Assembly (NCBI GenBank): GCA_004794655.1
Contig: SMMW01000001.1
Span: 6,171,501-6,235,500, forward strand
Length of the DNA: 64,000 nt
Direction of reading: 5' to 3'
Source: Marisa cornuarietis
Lineage: Eukaryota > Mollusca > Gastropoda > Architaenioglossa > Ampullariidae
A model generated the notes under the pieces. It was given only the letters and a program-made list of their open reading frames with translations. It was not told the origin of the DNA and made no database searches. The number at the start of each line of letters is the position of its first letter. Position 1 is the first letter of the stretch. This document shows positions 1 through 12,300 of this stretch, in pieces. Made by a program: the position numbers and the translations under genes.

Positions 1-726
1 TAGGTGCGCCCAAGTGATCAGACTAATTCTTTCAGCATTGCTGATGTGCTTAATCATGTTTTGCTGAAGATTTGGGGAACTTGTAAATTTCTTTCTGCCT
101 GCACCCACAGTGTCATTTCTTTGACTATAGAAAGATTTAGAAGTTTTTTTTTAACTGTTCATGGTCATGAGTTCGTGAGGAGCTCTGTCTTCTACTTAAC
201 AACTTAAAAAGATGGTGAGAACTCCGTTGTTGTATATTACACTTGTTCTTGTCTTTCTGTCTTTAGTTTTAAAAAAATGTTTGAAGTTTGAGCATTGCTG
301 ATTTTCTTTTGTGGGTCCCACTAAACTGCTGCTCTCCCTTTGTACCATGTCTTTGTTTTCTGCGTTCAAGTCAGGTTTATGAACATCTTTCCTAGACCAG
401 TTTCTCTCCTCTTTGCACTGTGTCTTTGTTTTCTGGTTTCAAGTTGGGCTTAAGAACACTTCTCCTAAACCAGTATTTCAGATATGTTGGATGCTGCTTT
501 TTTTATACCTTCTCCCACAACATCCTGCATGCTTTGTTTTCTTTTTTTACTGTTCATTTACCTGTTTGCTTCTTTTTTTATTTGTTTTTGCTGCTGTACT
601 GGTCTTGGAATGTTCAGTGCAAGGATCATAGGGTCATGCATGTTTTACAACTATTATTGTTGTTGTATTCTCAAATTCAGTTAAAATATGTCTTTTGAAC
701 ATTCTGCCTCATTTGATTTTTTCCAG
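1..726. other. Intron or upstream sequence of the first gene
   Basis: AT-rich, T-rich sequence ending in a good acceptor (ttttttccag) at 717-726. Two roughly 100-base stretches near 300-470 resemble each other (both carry tgtctttgttttctg followed by ttcaag and aacat/aacac), suggesting a small local duplication. I see no exon supported by splice sites and protein-like content. It is presumably intron of the gene whose exons begin at 727. Confidence 0.5.
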
Positions 727-3726
727 GATTTGTTGTGCCGTCTGTTAATTCGTGCTGAGCCTGTTAGTTCCAAGGACATTGTAACTCATCTGCATAGTAT
801 TCAAGCATCCCTCACAGTTTCAAAGGTGAGGCAAATAAGAACTTAACCAAACTTGCATTAAGCAAGCATTTGTTTCCATCCTAAATTTCTCTGTGATTCC
901 ACAGTTTCATTGAATACAGTCAGTTATGACTTACAAAACTAAAACTGAAAAAAAAGTATGCTGGTTCTACATTTTTTTGGGACATTTATGAAAACTTCTG
1001 GTCATATGGTGGATGAAATGGACCAAATACCCAAAAGAAAGTCACATTTTTACATATCTGTAATGGACTGGATGAATTATGCTCAAACTATAGCACAATC
1101 AGTTGTCAATTTGTTTAGCCCGACTTTTTAATGTTGGGAACAGTTTTCTTTGTACTTTTATTGCTCATACAGACACCAGGGCAGATAATTAGGTATGCTA
1201 AATTTAATTAAATTAATTAATATAATTAAAGTACCAAGCACAGTTCTTCCTTTAGTTCTCAGGCTGGTAACTAATTTCCAGTAACTCATTCTGTCAAACA
1301 CAGTCTTCATTTATTTGAAATAAATTATACTGAATATACAGCTTATTTACAATAACTTAAATTTATTCTAAATAACTTACACTAAATATACAGTTTATTT
1401 ATAATGACAGATTTACATAAACTTAATAATATTTCTGACTATACAAGTTCATTTACAATGACAAATTTACATAATTTGTTTGATAAAGCTCCCATACTTT
1501 TGTGGCTTTCTCCAATTGTGTTAAAATAGTGTATAGTTGTACCTTGGTCCTTGGCACTTGGAACTTTATTCTGATAATGAAAGTTCCAACAATGGGACCC
1601 ATATTTCCATTATTCTTATGGGAATAATTCTTATCTTGTTCTGGCAAACCTGAATCCTGCACACCTATTAATCCTAAATAACATTTACACACTTTATAGC
1701 ATTTGCTTTTCTATCAAAGAAATAGGTCAGAATATAAAAGAAGGCAAACAGCAGTTGTTTTATAATCAACCACTGAATAAAATACAAGTTCAAGCTGTTT
1801 AGAAAAATGCCCTTATTTAGTTGTGATGCTGCCTTCCTTGTGCTTTTGGATCTGCTCATGTATCTTGTTTATTCACAATTTGATTTTTAGATCTAATTTT
1901 GGGACCGTGTAGTTTCTAATAGCAAGACCTAGTGGTTCCAATAACAGGGTAAAGTATTAAAATCTATGATTTCTTACAGCAGAAATTAATAATATACCAG
2001 CAAGGTTTGATGGTATATACAAGATAAAAGTACTATATACTTTAACTCTCCTAAGTAATATTACTATGTACTTCAGAGAATAGAACACCCTTCATTCCAA
2101 TAATTGCTTCAAATTCATGAAAATGATTAAAAACCAGCTTTTAAAAAACTAGTTTCATAGATAGAAAATTTATTTTATATGCATATTTATTGCATTAACA
2201 TAATTGATATATGCATGGGCATATGTGCTCACAGCACACCTTCACACACACACACACACACATAATGACACTTGTATATAGGAATGTATACATGGCACAT
2301 TACTGTTTTAGGCAAAGTAGCACTCAGTATTGATTTATACAAACATTCATGCAGTTTTATAGGTGAATGTTATAATTGAATGACAGACTTTCTCTATGCA
2401 AACATAAATTCTTTTACATGCTGTCACAGTATACATTTTCCACAGCATATTTGCTTCTGATATAGTTTTTTTAACACATTCATGAAAGAAATTGAATAGT
2501 AATTAACTTCAGTAAGAAAGTCTTGTCCATTTTGGATTCCAGGATCTGCCACCCCAGACAGGCCAGTGCCTAGCCTCAATGACAGCAGATATAGCACTGG
2601 CAGTCAGTAAGTTCAAAGTGTCTTACAATGATTCTATAACAAGTGCTTTGCAGTAGTTTTGAAATGTTGATTTTACATTTAAATATGCATTGAAGATATT
2701 TAGTGCAAAATATTTCATGCTGGTCTGCATTAAATCCATTTTTTCAGTTATAATGCGCATTAGAGTAACACTATGAACAGTTTTTTCAAGTTTTGACATT
2801 TAACGTTATCTATAATGATATATTTTCTACCCAGGCTTTTTTATTTAATGCAGTATGCAAGCAGCCTTCACAGTGGTCGCAAAGTATCTGTACCCAGTTC
2901 ATAAGATTGTTCAAAGGTGTGCTGTGGAACCAGACTGACTTGTCTCGTTTATGCTCAGGCTTAGCAAAAGCTAAGCTTATGAGGGCTGCTGAGAAAAAGG
3001 TTTGCCTTTGCATTATTTTTTAGGCCTCCCATCATTTTATCATTATTTATTTCTCAGCTGTTAAAGGAAAATGAGATACTTTAGTTTAATATACCATACA
3101 TAGTTTAAAACACTGGCTCCCACTATTGGCTATTGTTGTCATGTTATGGCTTTCAGTCAATGCTTGGTAACGCAAGAATGGTATAAAGAGTACAAAGAAG
3201 CTGCTATATTTTCTTGTCAGGTGATGCCATCCAACCTATTTGGCTGGTGGATTACTTTTAGTTTTGTAGCTATGGTCATCAAAACATTGACATCTTGGAT
3301 CTGGAAATCGTGCCATATATACAGTTTTGACTATCAGTATAGGGAGGAAGACATGAGCAAAGCGGAGAAGACTGCCATGACATTGAATGCCTTTCTTGTT
3401 AAATGGTGTTGCTTACATCACAAATTAGGTTTTGTTTTCCTTTGTGAAAGAGTATGAACCAACATGCAGCTGTGTTTTAGGCACAACTGTGAGTAAATGG
3501 TTTATTTGAAACTTGGAATTTTGAATGGAAAAATACAGAACATCAGCATCTATCATTTAAACCCAATTTGCCATTTCCCTTGCCAGTTCCTTTAATGTCT
3601 TAGTTTAATAAATTGTTATATCATCAGATGGCCATGGAGCAGTTCCGAATGCTGTTGAATATGTTGGTAGAACACAAACTCCTGCAACCTGAACCCACTT
3701 CTTGTTTTACTTCACAATTGTCTTGA
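727..3726 (+). CDS. C-terminal four exons of an unidentified protein
   Basis: Four exons join in frame: 727-825, 2543-2602, 2835-2999 and 3628-3726, giving the last 140 residues of a protein that starts left of the window. Each internal border has GT/AG: donors gtgagg, gtcagt and gtttgc, and acceptors ccag, ccag, ccag and tcag. All four exons are in phase 0. The product looks helical, rich in Leu, Ala, Cys and Lys, with no transmembrane segment. Exon 3 (55 residues, beginning AFLFNAVCKQP) and exon 4 (beginning MAMEQFRMLLNMLVEHKL) read like helical-repeat or winged-helix protein. I do not recognise the family. It converges on the permuted Ras gene. The weak point is the exon 2 donor: gtcagt keeps the frame, while the stronger gtaagt four bases later would break it. 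An aataaa lies at 4039-4044. Confidence 0.6.
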
Positions 3727-5332
3727 TTTTGGTAGGTACTTAAAAATGTTCATAAAATATAACTTTTTAACCTTATTTGACTGCGCATCATGTAAAATTT
3801 TATGTTAGAGTAGATTGTCAAGATGGTGCTTTGGCAATGCACAGATTAAAAAAAAATAAAGCAAGGCTTCCTGAATTTTTTGTAAGTTTCTGAAGTTTCA
3901 TGACCCTTAAAACATCACCTTGTTTTCTATTTCAGATTCTTGAGGATGAAAACTAGAAAAACAAAACTCTGCAAGAAACTTTTTCACAGAGCTAAATGCT
4001 GAATCAAGAAAGGTGAAGAAAAACCAAAAGGGAGGTGAAATAAAAGCAGCAAAACGCGATTGAATCTGATTCAAAACAAGGTCAAAGTTACAAAATATTA
4101 CTTAGCAGCTGTACATGTAAGGACATATGAGCAGTGTAATCATCAGAGATTTTCCTTCTCTCATAAGTAGACAAAAAAGTCAGGCATAACATATCTTCAC
4201 AGCGATGACGTTTTAGAAAAAAAGCCTTAAGAAATTTATGATTTTCCTTTAATTCAACGATACAAATTAAATTATACATCATTCATTTTAAACTTACAAA
4301 TTAAACTGTACATAAAACATTTTAGACATAATCTTACCAAGTCAATGTGAAAGTGCAATAGAAAGTGTAGTTGTAAATTTTTGTGAAACTTTGTTTTTAT
4401 TTCTTCCTTTTAGCTCTGGATACATTGTATTTGTTAACCCTCTGCTGAATATTTTTGAAAATCACCTGAGAAATATGACCCATGTTTTAAATGAGAATTA
4501 ACAATTTTACATCAGTGAGGATATTATAGAACCCAGCCGAAAAGCAGAAGCTAGGCTCAGCTAAACTCGTTTTGATTATGCCGCCTGTTGTTTTTTTCGT
4601 CCCCAGCGTTTTCTCAGAAACTACTGCTATACATAGATGTGAAATAGCTGGTAAGATAGAAGACTTTGTATGAACATTTAACTTCCCACAATTTCATAAT
4701 GTGTCATATTCTCCCATTTTGTTCCCAGCATTACTACATTTTATGATTTCACTCATAGTACCAAAAGTAAACTCTATTAGAGTCATAAATATACCACATG
4801 GCATGAACATTTACTACAGTCTTTCACTGCGATATATTCTACACATATCTGTTTTGATCAGGGCTGTTACTGTTGAGACTGATGCTAATGTTTACCATAA
4901 TGTAAGCTTAAGCCATAAAGATGTGTGTGTGTGTGTGTATTGTGTGAAAGAAGAAACAAATATATGTGGAAAACTTCAACTTTGTTTCCTTTCTTGTTAG
5001 TGTACAGGCAACACATGCTAGCCACAGTGTATCTGAACATGAATACATTCACAACTTTTGTGATGTAAGCTTTTGTGATGTCAGACATTAAGCAGTTTTA
5101 AAAGATCATGCTACTTTTCTTGGATGCAAGGTGCAAATGTTGATAACTGGTCTGTTACGACAGCAGTGCTGTTAAGAGTACTTTTATATTATGTCTGCAT
5201 CCACTTTCAGTCTAAATGTCCTGAAATTCTTTCGTAAAATGTTATAATGTTCAATACAGTTGTGATTGGTACTGGTGCCTCTACTAAATCATGATGAAAA
5301 TGCATGAAGTACAATCATAAGGTAAAATCAGT
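3727..5332. other. Convergent intergenic spacer, 3' ends of two genes
   Basis: This 1.6-kb AT-rich gap holds the 3' ends of a + gene (stop at 3726) and a - gene (stop at 5333). A poly(A) signal aataaa at 4039-4044 suits the + gene. A tttatt near 4396-4401 would read AATAAA on - and could serve the permuted Ras gene with a long 3' UTR. There is a short TG run near 4923-4938. I see no coding exon. Confidence 0.5.
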
Positions 5333-8300
5333 TCAGAACTTGTAGTTATAGTATCCTTCAATGGCCCTCTCAGAAGCTACACGTTGCTGAGCCACCATCT
5401 TTTTCCCACTTCCACCTAAATAAGCAGCATTGCTTGAGTTGGATGCCCTGCAGAGCAGATCTGTTCTCCTCTCTTGCTCATGTGGAGCAGCATGATCCTA
5501 CATAGACATGACATAGATATTGGCATAGACATGAGCTTACAGTCATCGCAAGTGGGCTACATTTACATTTATTTAGCATAGAGACATGAAAGCATATCAC
5601 ACAGTCACTCATTAGCAGCTGAATGTCTGTAAAATGAAATGATGGTTAGGAAATGAAAAACTATATTCAAGCAAAATGCAGGGAAGGAAATACCCACAGA
5701 CAGATCAGGAAACAGAAAATTAAATACATATTTAAGCTGCAAATTTATTATCTCGTTTAATATGTCAAAAGTTCATGTACCAGGTCATGCTCCCAAACTG
5801 TTGCCTGAATATGATATACAAATAGCAACACTGATTTAGAAATTTTCTAGGTTTACTGCTGGTTATTGACCACTCAGGCTACTTTTGACAGCAACAAAGT
5901 CATATGATGGCGGCATACTACATCAATTACAATATTTCATGTAAATAAAAGCAGAAAAGGAAAACTGACCCAGTTGACAATATTGCCCTCAATTTCCTGA
6001 TCCAAATCCAGACACATATCCTGAAAAGCAGACATTTCTTCCTTCTGGTTATCAGACTTCGCTCCTCGTTTGGCCAATCGCTTGACAGCTTTCCTTTAAC
6101 ATCATCAATAAAAATCAGGTATTAAATATGGGACTAAGAGTAGACTATTCAGGTGAATCTAAATTTGTTTTCATCCTAAAATAAAATCAGACGTGGAGAA
6201 TTTTGATTGTTGTTTGGTCTGTAAAGCATTGCTCATTCTTTGCTTCTAACTTTTCAAAGGCTCAAGCTGCCATATTACAACATGGCAGATTATATCCAGT
6301 CATTTTTTTTCTATGTGGTCGGAAAGAAAGTGTGCCCTGTGTACTGAAAGAATGTCTTGATTTAAAAGTGTTAAATATTAATTCGATCAATGTACTGAAT
6401 GCAGTGAATTAAAAAAATTAATGGATGCTTTTATTTGATAGAAAAACAAATAAGGGTTAGAGTTTGCTGTCTGTGTCTTCAGTGGATTTTCCTTTTTAAA
6501 AGTAAAATCAGCCTTTTTGAGAAATGAACACAGATGGTTCCCAACTATGTCTGTTGGTTGTATTTGATGATTGTGATTGTTGCCACAAAGGGAATGCAAA
6601 CACAGGGACATTCACTCTAACCACACAAGACTTGCTGTCTGAAAATACAAGACGGTGGAATGTTAGAGTAAGAATGCCGAGTTGACAGCATAAGTTTAGT
6701 TGGAGAAAGAGCCTGTTTAACAATTTTGCCATGTTTATGTAGCTATCCATAGTAAGAAGCATTTTATTCTTATGAAAATGCAAAAAAAAACCCACTCTTC
6801 CTTCACTGCTTCTGCCCTGATAAATCATGTTCTCATTTGCTGCTGCTTGGATAGATGGGTCATTGACTTGGGCAAGCCTTGAACCCCTCATCTTACACTG
6901 CAAAGTTGTGCACTAACCACATACGTGGGATAATGTATAGTGGGTGCTTAAATGGGAAGAATCTCCATGTTCAAACAAAATGTTTCACTTACAAGCACAA
7001 GTCTCTTAGTGCATTTAAAAAGTAAACATCTTAAGAAGTAGAACAAGAAACAGACAAATTTCAAAAACTTAGTATTTAAAAAAAAAACTTTGCTATTGAT
7101 CTTATAGAAAGAGTACTGTGGTATTGCTTGTTGCTATGGTGATTTGTTTCTTAATTTTGTTTGCAGAAAACGATGTGATGGGGGGAAGGGGTGCAAAATC
7201 TCACAGGTGTCGGTTGGCTTCCCTGACATTCCCTTGTTGTGCAAGAGCAGCTGTCTTCTTAACAGCTGCCATTCCCAGAACAGATACTTTGATTCCCTGC
7301 ACAAAGGGGGGAAAAAACATACTTTTAGTCTGAAATAAAAAAAATTTGTTGTTATAGCATGAATAGCTACCTGTGCAAATCTACAGAAATAGCTGTTGTT
7401 AAAAAGGAAAAGTGTTGACTCCTTGAACAGTATTATTATTATTATTTTTCTTTTTTTTTTTGATGCTGTGTACAACATTCTTATGACCATAATGTGCTCT
7501 TGGCTGATAAAGCTAACAAGGGAAGCAACAATAAAAGCTAATCAAATCTACAAAATATCTGTCCCAAAGGAACTTCTTTACATTTATGTTGAAGAGTCTC
7601 ATAAAATTCTCAGTAATTTGGGGTTGGATTTTTTTCTAATTTATGAAGCTTTTATGTGAATGAGGTTTCAGAACTCTAGAATGCAAGCTTACAAAGTTGT
7701 TTACATTTGTGTTTTTTTAAAAAACGAGTGGTTGGAGCGCTTACCCAAGTCAGCACAGCTGGAAAGACTGGGTACCTAACTCCAAAGAGGGTAGGCAAAG
7801 GTAAGGCATTGAGGGAAAGGAGATGGGCACCGCCCTCACATAAAGCTGGCCATGAGAACAGTGAGGTCTCTAACACCTCACTCCTTAACAAGCTGGCCTT
7901 TACCTTTTTCTTATGAAAGGACAAAGTTTACCTTCTCCATCTCTGTTCTGTTGGTCGTGGCCTTGTTGCTCTTGCTCATGATTCTGAGACACTTCATGCC
8001 ATCTCTGCGAGTGTACGAGATCTGGGCCTGTGTACATGCAAAGATGGGAGTGGAATGTGTGCAACTATGAGAAAAAATTCTCATGTTTTTGAGCAAAATA
8101 TTAAAATATCATTGCAGCAATGAAGAAACAAAATACTACTCTCATTCTTTGGACCTGAACTGGTACATAACTTGCTTTCTGATATATATATATATATAAT
8201 GCTTAAAGTTTTATGCTTCCTTGAATTTTAGCATATATTACAGAAAGCATGGCCCTGATGTTGGCTAACAATACATTCCCGCTACTTATAAATTTTTTCT

Positions 8301-9362
8301 GCCAGCTTTTGATGATGATGTCCATTTATAATGTGCAAAAGAATGCTCATTGCGCAGCAAAAACAGAAGAGAAGAAAATAATAAAACAACAGGAAAGTAA
8401 AAAATAATAAAGACAGATGTGGTGCTTGGTTTTTGAAGTACATCTTTAAGTAAACAAATGAGTCTTCAGTCTTTTCCGAAACGTGGTTGCTGAGATGATG
8501 GTGGACAGTGACGATGGCAGAGCATTCCACAGCTTAGGGGCAGCGTTTTTGAAGGCCCTGGCTCCAGTGCACGTCTTGTTTGTCTTCCACTGCAAGGAGA
8601 CAGAAGCGTGACTAGGAGCCAGAGCTTTTTCACTGGGAGCTTTTGAGGCTGCAGCTTACCTGAAAAGGCACCTCTTTAAGTGTCAGGTTTTTGCTGGGAT
8701 CTTTGAGTTTGAAACGAAAGGTTAGGTTGGTGTCTTTCATCACATTCCCTATTTCTTTGGAGAGCCGGCTAATGTTCTGCACATACACGCAGGGCATTTG
8801 AAAATGAGATATTTGTGTGTCTACATCATATCGTTATTTGTAAAATGTAGAAAGCAGAATTGTCTATCTAAAGATCCATTTAGCTTGTTAATTTTTAGCT
8901 CCTTAAAATATTGAGAAATAGAACTATTTATAAATTTATTTCTTGCAAGTCTTTATTTACAAAAGCACATAGTCATACATGCACGAGTGTAGACAGACAA
9001 TGCTCTGTCCCTTATTACTCAGCTGATTTGCTCATATAAGACACAAGTATATGAAGTATATCAGAATGAAGAATTGAACAGATGCAAAATTAAGTCATCA
9101 AAAACAAGTTACACACCTCTGGGTAGCCTGGCTCGTCAAAAACAAACTCTGGGTGTAGAAGGAATAGCACCGTGGCGCTGGTAGCCACCAAAGAATTCTG
9201 CATAATCTGACGAAGCTGTCTGACGATCTCAAGTGGATTTAACACATTCACAGTACCTCGGCTCTCCACTGCAGCCCTGCTGACATGAGGCAGTCCGACT
9301 GGTTCTCCCTCTACTGCCAGTATGTTAATGACTGATTTCTTGTCCTTAGCATATTTTCCAAT
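5333..9362 (-). other. C-terminal beta-rich and helical region, exons 10-15
   Basis: Exon 10 (9362-9117) ends the VWA fold. Exons 11 and 12 alternate hydrophobic and polar residues like a beta-sandwich. Exons 13 and 14 join with CT+G and give an amphipathic helix of Ala, Gln and Lys, ending EGNIVNW. Exon 15 gives the basic, Ser/Asn-rich tail to the stop at 5333. The direct join of exon 13 to exon 14 is inferred from phase and helix continuity; I looked for an extra exon between 6094 and 7204 and found none. Confidence 0.72.
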
Positions 9363-12300
9363 CTATTCAGGAAAGATGCAGCAAGCTTTTTTATTTGCAT
9401 ACACTATCTACACTGCAGCTTAAGTAAACTAACAGATTGGCTAAAATAATTCCTTTCAATCTGTGAGATTATAAGAATTAAAACATCAAATTTTCTCTGA
9501 TGTTGCACAGAAGGAAGAGCTATGACAATTGTAGCATGACAGTGTCCACAGAGGTGCCTGACTAGTATTGGTTTAATGATGCTGGGTTGATGTGTAAACA
9601 AAATTCCTTGCATCCATTTTATTACTTTATTAATCAGTTTCAGAGGTTCTCAAATGAAAGACATTTAAACTTCATCATGTTAACCCCAAGGAACAGAACA
9701 TGCATGTGTTTGTCATGCAGTATGTAATACAGTTCGTATTACATTTGGTCTACAAACACACCTGTTGGTAGAATAAGGAGTCATGTGAACCAGACTGTAG
9801 GCTGCCAATCCCCACATTGGGCATGCCATCAGTGCAAAGAACTATCTCTGAGGAAGGCATGCCACTGATAAAACCAGCACAGATTGTCAGTGCAGGACCA
9901 AGTGCTGTACAACCGGCATGACGCATTCCTTTCACAGCTTCTTGCAAAGCTCTGTGAAGCAGAACAAAGTTTGCTTTTGTTTTTTTTTGTTTTGTTTTGT
10001 TTGTTTTTGACTGAAGCTGATGGTTTTACTTCATTAAAACTTCTTAACATCCTTTTCTTAGATACCAAAACACACATTCTGAGAGATGAAGTCTTCAAAC
10101 TTTTGGACCTCTTTTTGTAATAGTCTCCATATACACCCTCTGTATGGTTGGGAATACAGTATTAGCTTGTAGTGATGTGCCTTAAAGACTATCAAAAGCA
10201 AGTGGCATATTTAACAGTCTTGACTAATGACTAATGAGGAAGACTTGCTCTCTTTTGTTTAAGAAAAGTATCCACACATAGCTGTAATCCCTTGCCATTT
10301 ATCACCTATGCATATAAAGAACCAGCTAGTCTCGTGATCAATTTTGTGGTCAAAAAAAGCTGCAGAAAGTAGTTTCTGCTTCTTTGTGATAACTTACAAG
10401 TTCTTAGCACAAATAGTAAGGACTGCTGATGCCATTTCGTGCACCAACTTGACCTTACAGAGTGTCTTATTACTCTCAAGGTTTACTTTGACCTCTGTGA
10501 ACAAGTTGTCATATAGCCATAAATGAGCTGGTAGGCTGAAATTTTCTGAAATACAAAGTTCTGAAATTTTCAGAGTACACTCACGTGTATGAGTTATTGA
10601 GTGTTGTCAGATGATAGTTTCTAGCAAGTTCTTTTCCAGCATCAATAAGGTCATCAAAACTTTTTCTCTCCAGTCCGCTGTAATGCTGGTTTGCGTGTGA
10701 AGTTGTTTCTCCACCACCATTCACATCTACTTCAGAACCAAAAGACATGAGCAGAACACGTCTTTCTGGCTGATCCACATGAAACTGCTCCAGCTGTCTG
10801 GGACGTGAAATAAAAGTTTGTAATCCCCACACATCACACTCCATGCACATATGCTATTTTTATTTTGCAATAATTCTCTGTCACTCTGCTTTCAATATGG
10901 AGAGCATGAAGTTTTATTGGTACACTATAAAAATGCAGCATGATATGTTATTATATATATATATGTGTGTGTTTAATTATATTTTAGTATTAGTGTGTGC
11001 ATATATTTGTGTATTTTGTAAAGCACATAAATCATGCATTAACCCGCTGAGTCCATAGAGCTTACCTGGCAGAGCACGAAGAGCCACTATCGTGGCTCGT
11101 GCTTCACGATCGTGGCTCTGCAGTTTCACTATCGTCTTCAAAATCATAAAATTTTAAGCCCATGTTTTTGAACATAGAAATATTTTTATGATTGGCTATG
11201 AGGGTTAATGTGGGTTAGGATAAATCAGTTTAGTAATAGTAGCAGTAAGAAATGGCAGTTATGTCCATGCACACGGTTGGAAAAACATATAATAAACATA
11301 ACTATGTGCATGAAAATTTTGAAATCAATTCAGTTTTAAAATATTTCTTCTGTTATATCTAGGCTGTGAAACATTCATTCCTAATCTTCTGGGTTGGTTT
11401 TTGCTTACTAGTTGACACACTGATCAGTGTCACTAATTCACTTGAGGCTCAATCACTGTTAATTCACAAAATTTGTTTACCAGAGAACTGATGGCTCAAT
11501 TAGTATGTGTAAATTCATGCCACTGTTACCTCTGCACAGCTTCTTGGATACAGTGTAGCCTTGACACAGAGCTGGCTGCACTCTGACCTCTTGTTCTTTC
11601 TTGACGCCAAGCAGCTATAGAAACAATCATTTAAAAAAAAACATAGTCTTATGACTGGTTACATTTGAACTTTGTCCATGTTTTTTAAAGAATAAGTGAC
11701 AGTACCAAATTTGTGAACAGTCCAATAAGAAATCATTATGTGTAGCAGTTTAGAGAACAGAACATAGAGGCAAAGGTATCTTAATTGGCTGTTTTCTTAT
11801 CTGCATTTGGTATCTTTTGGCACATAAAAAAATTAACTTGATAGAATACTATACTAGCTATTATTCATATTTTCACTCTAAACGGTATTCCTTCTCTTTT
11901 GTGGATGTCATGATATTATCTGTAACATTGTCTCACCTTGGAATTCAGGTATTGAGCACTGCATGCCCATGGATGAACTAACATCCATACAGTACACAGT
12001 CACTCCTGTAGATATTTCATTTTTTGTTTCCTTAATGACACTTTCTCCTGTTGCTTCTTGATTTTGAGGAGCAGGTTCCAAAATGAAATCAAAGCAGTCT
12101 CCTTTGGGTATCTCCTCAGCTTCAACATTCAGATCTTTGTTCTCTGTGCCACAGAATTCACTATGAAGGAAAGATGAAAAATATGTAGTGAACTGTAGAT
12201 ACTGATTTTCTTAATTTAAAAAGTAGTTAGGAAAAATGATCCAAAAGATACGGCTAAAGGTTTACTTAAGCCAATTTTCCCCAAACTCCTTTTCATATAT

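Noticed and set aside
3146..3457. 103-codon ORF on + inside the intron of the first gene
   Set aside because: Reasonable composition, but no splice borders and no family; the neighbouring exons join in frame without it.
6508..6903. 131-codon ORF on - between exons 13 and 14 of the permuted Ras gene, with an acceptor at 6640
   Set aside because: Using it breaks the frame, while exon 13 joins exon 14 directly (CT+G) with a continuous helix.
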